Below, in pieces: positions 1 through 7,908 of a stretch of DNA of 64,000 nucleotides. The notes under the pieces were generated by a model, which did not search any database, was not told the origin of the DNA, and was given only the letters and a program-made list of their open reading frames with translations. This stretch comes from Pseudomonadota bacterium (lineage in GTDB: Bacteria; Pseudomonadota; Alphaproteobacteria; Geminicoccales; Geminicoccaceae), in the NCBI GenBank assembly GCA_030549795.1, contig JAUQQO010000009.1:124001-188000 (forward strand), given 5' to 3'. Position 1 is the stretch's first letter, and each line of letters starts with the position of its first letter. The position numbers and the translations under genes were made by a program.

Positions 1-1
1 C

Positions 2-358
2 GCCGCAGCCTACGCCGCAGCTGCGCTGAAGCTGCTCGGGCACGGCTCTGTCCATCTCGTTCCCAGCCTGTGGCCGGAGCGGACGGCTACCTTTGCCCGT
101 CGAATGGCGCGAGCCTTGCGTTCTCGGATGGGCTTGGACTGCGCGGTGGCGGAGTGCGAGCCGTCGGAACCCAGCGAGGAACCCGCGATTCGCATCGGCC
201 TGCACGATTTGCGCACGCTCGTGCCGGCTTGGGATCCGGAAGCGTTTTGGGATCTGTTCGCGCGCGCTCTCGATCGTCCGCTCACAGCGGCCGAGTTGAG
301 CGCGCATCTCGCCCGACTTCGTTTCGACACCACCGAGGCGTTGCGGGTTGCCGCTTAA
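2..358 (+). CDS. C-terminal end of an unidentified protein (5' end outside window)
   Basis: An open frame enters from the left edge and stops with TAA at 356-358, giving the last 118 residues of a longer protein. The visible part is Ala/Arg/Leu rich, with no membrane segment and no motif that I recognise. The frame is open from the first complete codon, and an internal ATG at 104 would leave only 84 residues, so I read this as a truncated longer gene. It lies three bases upstream of a glycosyltransferase gene on the same strand, so it is probably the last visible upstream member of the polysaccharide cluster. The function is unknown. Confidence 0.6.
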   Translation, partial: AAAYAAAALKLLGHGSVHLVPSLWPERTATFARRMARALRSRMGLDCAVAECEPSEPSEEPAIRIGLHDLRTLVPAWDPEAFWDLFARALDRPLTAAELSAHLARLRFDTTEALRVAA

Positions 359-361
359 GAG

Positions 362-1381
362 GTGGCTTTGCACCGGATACGAGCGATGGGGTCGACGGTG
401 AGCGCTGTACCACGTACCTCCCCGCCTTCGGTCGGCGTGGTGGTGATCACCTGGCGCGCGCGCCATTTGCTCGAGCGTTGTCTCGCGCCGGTCCTGCAGT
501 CACCGCTCAGGCCGCGCGTGCTGGTCGTCAACTCTTCCTCGCACGACGGCACGGTCGAACTGGCCCAAGCGCTCGGATGCGAGACTTGGGTTGTGCCGCG
601 CAGCGCGTTCAACCACGGCTTGACCCGCGAGCGGGCGCGCAAGCGGCTCGGCTGCGATATCGTGCTCATGCTCACCCCCGACTGCGTTCTGCGCGGTCCC
701 GAGGTGATCGAGCTCCTCGTCGCGCCGATCGCCCGCGGCTGCGCGGCGGTCGCCTACGCACGGCAGGTCGCCGCTGCCGATGCCGATCCGATCGCTCGCT
801 TCGGCCGCGCCTTCGCTTTTCCCGAAGAGAGTGCCCTGCGCGGGATCGAGGACGCGGCGCGCCTGGGGGCCGCCGTGGCGTACTGCTCGAACGCCTGCGC
901 CGCTTGGTCGAACGCCGCACTCGACCGCATCGGTGGCTTCAAGCCCACGCTCGTGAGCGAAGAGACGATCGCGCTCTGCGAGCTCCTCGCGCGCGGCGAG
1001 AAAGTGGCCTATGTCGCCGAAGCGGTGGTCGAACACAGCCATCCGAGCAGCCTACGCGACGATTTCCGGCGCCAGTTCGACATCGGCTGGACGCGTTCTG
1101 CCTGGAGGCATCTCCTCCTCGCCTTCGGCTCCGATGAAGCTCGCGGTCTTGCCTTCCTGCGCGGTTTGATCGCCGAACTCGCACGCGAGCACCCCCGGCT
1201 TTTGCCTTGGGCGCTCTTGCACACATTTGTGCGCTACTTGGGCTATCGCACCGGGCGCCTTGCCTTTTACCTACCCGCACGGCTCGTGCGTCCGCTCTCG
1301 GGCCAGGACTATTTCTGGGCCGGAAGCGGTGAGCACCTCGTCCGTCGCGCGCGCTGCGCCCATGCCTCGGGAGTCGCCTAG
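362..1381 (+). CDS. Family 2 glycosyltransferase, rhamnosyltransferase-like
   Basis: A 339-residue GT-A fold glycosyltransferase, predicted to move a nucleotide-activated sugar onto a growing surface glycan at the cytoplasmic face of the inner membrane. The domain begins near residue 24 (VGVVVITWRAR). The segments VVNSSSHDGT, FNHGLTRERA and LTPDCVL match the pattern of rhamnosyltransferases of the RfbF/WsaF kind, where the TPD replaces the usual DXD metal site. A second conserved block (CSNACAAWSNAALDRIGGF) is the acceptor-side region. The start is uncertain: GTG at 362 lies right against an AAGAGG, while ATG at 386 is in frame and also keeps the whole domain. Its 3' end overlaps the next glycosyltransferase, suggesting co-translation. 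Donor and acceptor sugars cannot be read from the sequence. Confidence 0.8.
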   Translation: MALHRIRAMGSTVSAVPRTSPPSVGVVVITWRARHLLERCLAPVLQSPLRPRVLVVNSSSHDGTVELAQALGCETWVVPRSAFNHGLTRERARKRLGCDIVLMLTPDCVLRGPEVIELLVAPIARGCAAVAYARQVAAADADPIARFGRAFAFPEESALRGIEDAARLGAAVAYCSNACAAWSNAALDRIGGFKPTLVSEETIALCELLARGEKVAYVAEAVVEHSHPSSLRDDFRRQFDIGWTRSAWRHLLLAFGSDEARGLAFLRGLIAELAREHPRLLPWALLHTFVRYLGYRTGRLAFYLPARLVRPLSGQDYFWAGSGEHLVRRARCAHASGVA

Positions 1382-2525
1382 CGTGCGCGTGGCATTGCTT
1401 ACGAACAACCTCCTTCCCCCGCGCGAAGGCATCGGTCGCCACCTGGTCGAACTCGGCCGCCGATTACCGCGCTATGGCATCGAGCCGATCCTGCTCGCGC
1501 GCGCGCCCGACCGCCACCGCTGTGGTGCGACCACCATCGAGGGTGTGAGCGCGCGCCTCATCGCTTGGCCGGGCCCGCCACCTTTCTCGCACTTCTATGC
1601 GCGCCGGGCGCTCCGCGCTTGGCTCGCCGACGGAGCGGATGGAGCGGAGATCCTCCACGTCCACTCCCCCCTTCTGCCCCCAATTGAGGTCCGCCTTCCC
1701 GTCGTGGTCACCATCCACAGCCCGATGCTCACCGACAATGCGGCGATCCGCGAGCCGGGTTTCGAGCCTTTGGCCCGCAAATTCTACGCCCGCGCCTTCA
1801 GCTCCCACCTCGAGCGGTTCTGGCTGGAGCGCGCCGATCTCGTGCTCGCCGTCTCGGCCGGCGTGCGCGCCGAAGTCGAAGCCCTCTACGGTCCGCACCG
1901 CTATGTTCCGATCGTGGTGCCGAACGGCGTCGACGCGGCGTTCTTTGGGGCCGCTCCGCCGTCGCCGCGAGAGCCGATTGTCCTCTATGTGGGCAGACTT
2001 TCCTGGCGCAAGGGACTCTTTCGCCTGCTCGACGCCTTCGCCCGCTTGCCGCGCACGACGCTTTTCGAACTCGTGCTCCTCGGCGAAGGACCGCTGCGCG
2101 CACGACTGGAAGCTCATGCGCGCCGGCTCGGGATCGCCGAGCGCGTGCGGTTCGCGGGTTTCGTCGATCGCGTCTGCCTGCGCGATTGGCTCGCGCGCGC
2201 GAGCGTGGCCGTCAACCCGGCCGATTATGAGAGCGGCCCTTTGACCCTCCTCGAAGCCATGGCGGCAGGCACGCCCGTCGTGACCACACCCACCGGGCTC
2301 GTACCCGAACTCGGAGCCGACCCGCCGGTGCTGGTGGTCGAGCCCACCGCCGAGGCTCTCGCTGTTGGGATCGCGACCGTGCTCGCGGACCCACAAGGAG
2401 CCGAGCGACGCGCACAACGCGCGCGCGCGCTCGTCCGCGAGCGGTTCGAGTGGGACCAGATCGCGCAGCGAGTCGCCACGCTCTATGCCGCGCTCGGCGC
2501 CAAGCGGGAGCGGTGCGCGGCATGA
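1362..2525 (+). CDS. Family 4 (GT-B) glycosyltransferase
   Basis: A 387-residue GT-B glycosyltransferase. The N-terminal acceptor domain carries a glycine-rich entry (PPREGIGRHLVELGRRL). The C-terminal donor domain has LYVGRLSWRKGL and the retaining E-x7-E pair in YESGPLTLLEAMAAGTPVV. I chose ATG 1362, with GTG 1383 as the alternative just before the first beta strand VRVALLTNN. An in-frame extension back to 1227 would run through the conserved end of the upstream gene. The gene overlaps its upstream neighbour by 20 bases and its downstream neighbour by four (ATGA), so it belongs to a tightly coupled glycan operon. Cytoplasmic or peripheral to the inner membrane. The sugar is unknown. Confidence 0.85.
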   Translation: MPRESPSVRVALLTNNLLPPREGIGRHLVELGRRLPRYGIEPILLARAPDRHRCGATTIEGVSARLIAWPGPPPFSHFYARRALRAWLADGADGAEILHVHSPLLPPIEVRLPVVVTIHSPMLTDNAAIREPGFEPLARKFYARAFSSHLERFWLERADLVLAVSAGVRAEVEALYGPHRYVPIVVPNGVDAAFFGAAPPSPREPIVLYVGRLSWRKGLFRLLDAFARLPRTTLFELVLLGEGPLRARLEAHARRLGIAERVRFAGFVDRVCLRDWLARASVAVNPADYESGPLTLLEAMAAGTPVVTTPTGLVPELGADPPVLVVEPTAEALAVGIATVLADPQGAERRAQRARALVRERFEWDQIAQRVATLYAALGAKRERCAA

Positions 2526-4321
2526 CTGTGCCCCGCGTGGCCCGCGCCCGAGCCCCGCGTCTTGCTGTCGTCTGTTTCGGACTCGAGCGCACCCGCGTTC
2601 GCCAGCAACCCTGGCACATCGCGCTCGGCCTCGCGCGCGGCCTTCACGCGCGCGGCGCACGGGTCGTGCTGGTCAGCGATGCCACCGACCCGCCTCGGGA
2701 AGAGGCGTTCGCCATCCTTCAACTGCCGCGCCTGTTCGCGGGTGGGCGCGCCAGTCCCGAGCTGTGCCGGCTGGTAACGACGCTCGGTATCGAGCGGGCC
2801 TTCCTCATCACCGGGGCTTTCAGGCTTGCGCGCATGCGCCCGCTGGCCCTTCCCTGCCGGGTCACGCTCATCCTCGCGAGCCCGCGCTTGCGGTTGCGCG
2901 AGCTTATTGGGTTGAGCCCCGCCGACCTCTGGCGCGAGCGGCGCTTTCTTTTGCTGCCGCTCATCAACGCGCTTTTACCCGGCTTTCTCTTGCGCCGCGG
3001 CTTTCACCGATCGCAAGCGCGCGACATCGTCTATTTGAGCGAAGCCGCCCGCAGCCGCTATGTCGCCCTTGGCTTGCCGCGTGGTGCACTTCTGCGGCCA
3101 CAGGTGACGATGCCCGAGCCGGGCGGGGTGAGCAAAGATCGGCGCCCGCAGGTGCTCTATCTCGGGCCCGCACTCGCGGCGCGCGGGGTCGACCTTGCGA
3201 TCGCCGCCTTCGAGCAGGCGCGCGCACGCGGCCTCGACGGCGAGCTCTTGTTGCTGATCCGCCCGGATGGAGGGTCGAGCGCGCTGCGCTGGCTTAAGCG
3301 CAGGCTCGCGCGCAGTCCGTTCGCCTCGAGCATCCGGCTCGAGACGCGGATGCTCTCGGCAAGCGAAGTGAACGCCCACCTCGCTGCCGCACGCGTCCTC
3401 CTCGCGCCGTTCCGCGCCCCGGTTTCGGATGTGCCGCTCGTGGTGATCGAAGGGGCACTCGCCGGCTGCACCCCGGTCGCCCTCGACGCCCCCGGTGTGG
3501 GAGAATATGCGCGCGCGCTCGGCGGGCTCGTCGTCTCCTCACCGGCCGAACTCACCGACGCGCTTTTGAGGGCCTGGCAGCGGCCGTCTTCGCCGCCCCC
3601 CGACGCGCGCCCTTGGACCTCGTGGGAAAAGGCGGTCGAACCGCTGCTCGAGACCTGTTTTCACGCTATCGCCCGTTACCGGCTGATCGCGCTCTGTGGT
3701 GTCGATGGCAGCGGGAAGACCAGTCTCGTGCGGGCGCTCGGTGCGCGTCTCGCTGCCGCGGGCATCTCCTACACGCCGGTGTGGAGCCGCTTCCGCAACT
3801 ATCTTTCCAAGCCCCTTCTCGCCCTTGCGCGTCTTACCGGTCATAACCGCAAGGAGCGACATCACGGCTTTACGATCGGCTATCACGATTTTCGGGAAAC
3901 ATGGTACGCGAAACCATTCCTCGCGCTGCAAACGATCGACTTGACATTGGATATAGCGTTGCGTTTTCGAAGGCGTGACCTAGTTGTGGCAGATCGATGC
4001 TGTCTCGATACAATTGTCGATCTTTGCATCGATACCGGATACGATGAGTTCATCCTCGAGCATTTGGTAGCCTATCTTGTGCGGCTCTTGCCGCAGCCGG
4101 CCGCTGCGGTGGTGATCGAGCGCGCGCCGCGGTCGATCGCGATGCGCCGTCCGGATGCGCTCGCCGACCGCCACTTCTTCCGTCGCCGCGCCCTCTATCG
4201 ACGCCTGGCCGAGCGCCTGCGCATTCCCGTCATTTCCAACGACGGTCTCATCGAGGACACCGTCGAAAAGGTCATCACGGCCGTAATCGGGGGCAGCGCC
4301 GATCTTGCGTTAGCGCGATGA
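2522..4321 (+). CDS. Glycosyltransferase fused to a thymidylate-kinase-like P-loop kinase
   Basis: A 599-residue two-domain protein. Residues 1 to about 375 form a GT-B glycosyltransferase-like module whose donor half is visible (VLYLGPALAARGVDLAIAAF; SDVPLVVIEGALAGCTPVAL). Residues about 388-590 are a P-loop kinase of the thymidylate kinase type: Walker A CGVDGSGKTS near 392-401, a DRx motif in VVADRCCLDT near 489, and an arginine-rich lid region (SIAMRRPDALADRHFFRRR). Free dTMP kinases are around 210 residues, so the kinase part is full length. Both junctions with neighbours are four-base ATGA overlaps. TMK-like kinases do occur inside surface-polysaccharide clusters, but their substrate is generally unknown; here it could be a sugar, a polyol or a nucleotide. 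Bases 3901-4080 inside the kinase part are much less GC-rich than the rest. Confidence 0.75.
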   Translation: MTVPRVARARAPRLAVVCFGLERTRVRQQPWHIALGLARGLHARGARVVLVSDATDPPREEAFAILQLPRLFAGGRASPELCRLVTTLGIERAFLITGAFRLARMRPLALPCRVTLILASPRLRLRELIGLSPADLWRERRFLLLPLINALLPGFLLRRGFHRSQARDIVYLSEAARSRYVALGLPRGALLRPQVTMPEPGGVSKDRRPQVLYLGPALAARGVDLAIAAFEQARARGLDGELLLLIRPDGGSSALRWLKRRLARSPFASSIRLETRMLSASEVNAHLAAARVLLAPFRAPVSDVPLVVIEGALAGCTPVALDAPGVGEYARALGGLVVSSPAELTDALLRAWQRPSSPPPDARPWTSWEKAVEPLLETCFHAIARYRLIALCGVDGSGKTSLVRALGARLAAAGISYTPVWSRFRNYLSKPLLALARLTGHNRKERHHGFTIGYHDFRETWYAKPFLALQTIDLTLDIALRFRRRDLVVADRCCLDTIVDLCIDTGYDEFILEHLVAYLVRLLPQPAAAVVIERAPRSIAMRRPDALADRHFFRRRALYRRLAERLRIPVISNDGLIEDTVEKVITAVIGGSADLALAR

Positions 4322-5433
4322 TCTACGTTTTCTACAATAACGATCCTCTAGCAGATGATCTCGGTGGCGGCGCTGAGCATTTCCGTGGGTTGTTGCGCGT
4401 GCTTTCAAAGTCCGACCAACCATTTCGGCTCATAGCCGCACAGCTGCAGGATGAGCGGCACGATCCGCGCGTCGAGTACATTTCCCGAACCTCCAACTTC
4501 GCCCGCTTCTGGTTGGCACTCTGGCTGTGGTTCTGGCGCAACCGAAAGGCGTTCGGGCCCAATGACGTCTTTCATTTCCATCGCAATTACGCCGCCTGGC
4601 CCAAGCTCCTTTTGGCGCCCGGGCGGTCCCGCGGTCGCGTGCTGTTGACCTACCACAATGTCACCGGCCGGGTGCTCGAAGGTTACCTCGGTCGCCTCGC
4701 GCGCCCGCTGCGCGCGCTCATGTTGGTGTTGGAACGCCGCGTCGCGCACGCCGCCGATGCGATCGTATGCGTAAGCGCGCGCGACCGCACCGAGCTCGCG
4801 CGCGCGGTCGCGCACGAGCCCTTCGCGCGCGCGCATGTCATTCCCGCCGCGTTCGATTCCCAGCTGTTCGCGCAGGTGCCCGCGCAGCCGCCGCCTCCGG
4901 CTCTGGCCCGCAAGCTGCTCTTCCTCGGTCGTCTTTGTCATCAGAAGAATCCCGAGCTCGCCATCGCCGTGCTCGAGCGACTGGTGCGCGAAGGCGCAGA
5001 GTACACGCTTACCATCGCCGGAGACGGCGAGGATACGCGCGCGGTGCGCAACCGCATCGCGGCGAGCCCGGCGCGCGCACACATCCGATGGCTGGGCCGG
5101 CAACCGCACGGGCGTGTTCCGGAACTTCTGGCCGCGCACGGCATCCTCTTGCTCACCAGCCGCTTCGAGGCCTCGCCCACCGTTATCAAAGAGGCACTCG
5201 CCTGTTGTCGCCTCGTCGTATCGACGGATGTGGGTGATGTGCGCAACTGGATCGAAGAGGGACGCACGGGCTTCATCTGCCCGCCCCAAACAGAAAGCTT
5301 GGCCGCCGCGGTGCGCGCAGCAAGCGCGCTCATCGAAGCTGGCACCTATGCTTGTCCGCCGCGCGAGGCTTTGAGTGAGACCGCGCTCATGAGCCCGCTG
5401 CTCGCACTCTATCGCAGGCTCGCCGAGCCGTGA
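4318..5433 (+). CDS. Family 4 (GT-B) glycosyltransferase
   Basis: A 371-residue retaining GT-B enzyme. The N-terminus MIYVFYNNDP leads into GGGAEHFRGLLRVL, the glycine-rich acceptor-binding loop. The C-terminal half has LLFLGRLCHQKNPELAI, TIAGDGED and the E-x7-E pair in FEASPTVIKEALACCRLVVS, the hallmark of GT4 donor binding. The start ATG at 4318 overlaps the stop of the fusion gene, and its own stop overlaps the GTG of the flippase gene, so it is one link in a chain of coupled genes. It most likely adds one residue of the repeat unit at the cytoplasmic membrane face. The donor sugar is not predictable. Confidence 0.85.
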   Translation: MIYVFYNNDPLADDLGGGAEHFRGLLRVLSKSDQPFRLIAAQLQDERHDPRVEYISRTSNFARFWLALWLWFWRNRKAFGPNDVFHFHRNYAAWPKLLLAPGRSRGRVLLTYHNVTGRVLEGYLGRLARPLRALMLVLERRVAHAADAIVCVSARDRTELARAVAHEPFARAHVIPAAFDSQLFAQVPAQPPPPALARKLLFLGRLCHQKNPELAIAVLERLVREGAEYTLTIAGDGEDTRAVRNRIAASPARAHIRWLGRQPHGRVPELLAAHGILLLTSRFEASPTVIKEALACCRLVVSTDVGDVRNWIEEGRTGFICPPQTESLAAAVRAASALIEAGTYACPPREALSETALMSPLLALYRRLAEP

Positions 5434-6785
5434 GCGGCGCCCTCTCTCTTGCGGCGTTGTTCGCTCGGCTTTTGGCGCTGGGAGGAGCGCGTGCGCTCGC
5501 GGCGCTGCTCGGCTTTCTCGCCATGCTCGAGCTCGCCCCCGCTGCGGGTCCGGAAACGCTCGGGCGCTGGTCGATGCTCCTCGCCGTGCAGGGTTGGCTT
5601 CTGCACGTCTCCGAGTGGGGCCTGCGCTCGGTGGTCACCGCCGAGGCGGGACGCACCCGCGGCGCGGGACGCCAGCTGTTAGCGACCTACCTCGGCTTGC
5701 GGCTTTTGATCACGAGCGCCGTTCTCACGGTCGCGCTGGTCACCGCGGCCTTGTTAGACCCTCAGGGGCTCGCCACCACAGCTCTCGTCTTTTCGAGCTT
5801 GATCGCCATTGCGCTCCAGCTCGACTGGCTGGCCCTGGTCGAGGATCGAACGCTCCTTGCCGCCTTGCTCCACCTCGCACGACCCTTGAGCTGGTGGCTT
5901 TTGCTGCATTTCTGCGAACCGCCGTTGGCGCTTGAACGGCTTGCGGCGCTCTTCGCCGCGAGTTGGGCCTTTGCCGCCTTGGCCTCTTGGTCAGCGCTGA
6001 TCGCTTTGGTGCCGCGCGATCCCTGTGCGCGCCCGTGGCTCTCCGCGCCCGCCATGGCTCGCCGCGGCTTTGCGCTCATGCTCACAACCCTCATCAACCA
6101 GGTGGTGTTCTCGGCCGACCTCTTGCTCGTGGGCCTGTGGTTCGGAGCGCAGCCCGCCGGGGCATTTTTCCTCGCCGCCTCCTGCGCGACCGCAGCGCTC
6201 GTGCTCGCAAATGCCATGAACCAGCTCGCACTTGCGCGGGCCGGTGCCCTTAGCGAGCACCGAGAAGCCCAGCGGAGCGAACTCTTGCGCCAACTGTTGC
6301 TCGCAACCAGCTGCGGCGTGGCGACCGCCTCGGTTTGCGGCCTTTTCGCTCCCTTTATACCCCGGCTGTTCGGGCCCGAGTACGCGCATGCGCAAGCGAT
6401 CCTCCTTGCGCTCCTTCCCTGGGTGGTGCTCCAGCACCCGAGCGCGGTGCTGCGGGGCGCCGTCGCATCGGAACCGCGTGCCTTTGCGCTGTTGCTGCGC
6501 GCCGACTGCGCCCTTGCGCTCGCTCTTGCCCTTGCCCTCGTTGGTGCTCTTATCGTCGGTTCTGCTGTCGCGTGCGGGCTTGCGCGCTCCTTCGGTGAGC
6601 TCGCCCGACTCTTGGTCTTGCTGACAAGCCTCCGAGGTGGTTGTTTCGGCACTGCAGCGAGAAGCGATTGCCGCACCCCATCAAGCGCCCAAATAGCCTT
6701 TGGGTGGTCTTGCGGGCAGCCGAAGAGACCGCCGAACGAGGGGGTATGCTCCGTCGCAGCGTCAAAGTGGCAGGGGCCCTCTTAG
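5430..6785 (+). CDS. Wzx-like polysaccharide flippase (MATE/MOP superfamily membrane protein)
   Basis: A 451-residue, very hydrophobic polytopic membrane protein with about a dozen candidate helices and few charged residues between them. It sits directly after three glycosyltransferase genes and overlaps the last one by four bases (GTGA). Size, hydropathy and place in the cluster fit a Wzx/RfbX-type flippase, which moves lipid-linked repeat units across the inner membrane. No diagnostic motif is visible, so the family call rests on context. The last 45 residues or so (from about base 6640) are polar, Cys/Ser/Pro rich and unlike the rest, and they run 40 bases into the next gene; the true functional end may be earlier. 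GTG start. Confidence 0.65.
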   Translation: MSGALSLAALFARLLALGGARALAALLGFLAMLELAPAAGPETLGRWSMLLAVQGWLLHVSEWGLRSVVTAEAGRTRGAGRQLLATYLGLRLLITSAVLTVALVTAALLDPQGLATTALVFSSLIAIALQLDWLALVEDRTLLAALLHLARPLSWWLLLHFCEPPLALERLAALFAASWAFAALASWSALIALVPRDPCARPWLSAPAMARRGFALMLTTLINQVVFSADLLLVGLWFGAQPAGAFFLAASCATAALVLANAMNQLALARAGALSEHREAQRSELLRQLLLATSCGVATASVCGLFAPFIPRLFGPEYAHAQAILLALLPWVVLQHPSAVLRGAVASEPRAFALLLRADCALALALALALVGALIVGSAVACGLARSFGELARLLVLLTSLRGGCFGTAARSDCRTPSSAQIAFGWSCGQPKRPPNEGVCSVAASKWQGPS

Positions 6786-7594
6786 CCCTGATCGTTCTTT
6801 TTACGGGCACACCCGCAAGCGGTGATTCCGACCTTGCCAGCGAGGAAGGGGAGCAGGACGTTGCACAATTCGTGCTCGCCAACACGCTCGCCGCCTTCAC
6901 CACCGAACTCGCCCGCGCCTTGATCGGCGAGCTCAAGATCGAGCCACCGAACCTGATGTTCGAGGCGGTAGACGAGCTCGCGCTTCTCTTGATGCTCCCT
7001 TCCGAGCCCGATCCCGTGCGCGACGAGCTCGTCCAGGCCGCAGCGGAAGGTTGGGCGATGGCAGCCGATCGCCGAGGCGAACCCGCGGAGCCGGTGTACT
7101 GGGTAACCCACGGGGTGGACGAGCAGCGCTTTGCGCGGCTTTTGTGCCTTCTTGTCGGCAGCGATCCCGAGACGTTCGCCGAACTCGGCCGCGAGCTCGG
7201 TATCGAGGGGGAAGAAGTGACGCGCTGCGGCGAAGAGTACGAGCGGACCCTCGCCATCTGGACGGCACTTCTCGAGCCGCACAGAAGAGACAAGCGCAAA
7301 CGCACCCGCGGTGGGACGATCCGCATCGGGTACGAGGATGTCCCCGGCTTTCAGGATCTGCGGGAGCTCGTGCAGAAGTCCGGAATCCTCGAAGCCGTCG
7401 CCGGGGAGCTGCTCGCCACGCTCGTGCTGCCCCGCAGCATCCTCGTTCGCTTCCAGAGCTGCGGGGAAGAGAACGCCCGCTGGCTGCCGGCCGAGCGGCG
7501 AATCGTCATATGTTGGGAACTGTTGCGCGCCTTCGAGCGCCTCGCGCGCGAGGATGCCGCCACTTCGACCGAGCTCTTGACCGATCAGAAGTGA
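6746..7594 (+). CDS. DUF4344-like secreted protein, zinc motif lost and halves apparently swapped
   Basis: A 282-residue protein with an N-terminal signal peptide (MLRRSVKVAGALLALIVLF, likely cleavage after ASG); ATG 6746 follows a GAGGGGG ribosome site. Two blocks resemble the DUF4344 putative metallopeptidases. The first (about 30-170) matches the family's zinc-binding half: FVLANTLAAFTTELARALI, WVTHGVDEQRFARLLCLL and RCGEEYERTLAIW. The second (about 185-270) matches what is normally the N-terminal half: LPRSILVRFQSCGEENARW and IVICWELLRAF. The family's HExxH is replaced by TELAR, so classical zinc peptidase activity is unlikely. The comparison rests on recall of the family, not an alignment. 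The 3' end overlaps sbtB on the other strand by 10 bases. Confidence 0.55.
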   Translation: MLRRSVKVAGALLALIVLFTGTPASGDSDLASEEGEQDVAQFVLANTLAAFTTELARALIGELKIEPPNLMFEAVDELALLLMLPSEPDPVRDELVQAAAEGWAMAADRRGEPAEPVYWVTHGVDEQRFARLLCLLVGSDPETFAELGRELGIEGEEVTRCGEEYERTLAIWTALLEPHRRDKRKRTRGGTIRIGYEDVPGFQDLRELVQKSGILEAVAGELLATLVLPRSILVRFQSCGEENARWLPAERRIVICWELLRAFERLAREDAATSTELLTDQK

Positions 7595-7896
7595 CTCGGC
7601 CGCGCCACTTCCACGTCGCTCATCAACACGACGCCAACGAACTCTTCGAGCAACTCGAGCACCGCAGCCATCGTCCGCCGCGCGACCTCTTCGCTCGTCA
7701 CCACGAGGATGAGCACCGTGTCGAGAACATCGGTCGCACCCTCGGGCAGGCGCGTTCCCGTATGACCCCGCCCGCCGATACACGGCAGCATGGTCCAACC
7801 GGTGATCGCCGGTTCTTGATCGAGATACTCGAGGATCGCAGGGGCCCGCCGCTTCTCGACCACGATCTCGAGACGTTTGCGCCGGTGCGTCTCCAT
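7585..7896 (-). CDS. sbtB: PII-like signalling protein SbtB, partner of the bicarbonate transporter
   Basis: A 103-residue protein of PII-like ferredoxin fold. An N-terminal strand (RKRLEIVVEKRRAPAIL) leads to a T-loop region with ITGWTMLPCIGGRGHTG, then VLILVVTSEEVARRTMAAV. In characterised systems SbtB is a trimer that senses adenine nucleotides such as cAMP and AMP and binds SbtA. The gene follows sbtA by 12 bases, so the two form one operon, and the identification leans on this pairing. I prefer ATG 7896 over GTG 7902 because AGGGGAGG lies at proper distance from the ATG but touches the GTG. The C-terminal CGPxGC redox motif of some cyanobacterial SbtB proteins is absent. Confidence 0.75.
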   Translation of the reverse strand: METHRRKRLEIVVEKRRAPAILEYLDQEPAITGWTMLPCIGGRGHTGTRLPEGATDVLDTVLILVVTSEEVARRTMAAVLELLEEFVGVVLMSDVEVARPSHF

Positions 7897-7908
7897 CGCC
7901 ACCTCCCC

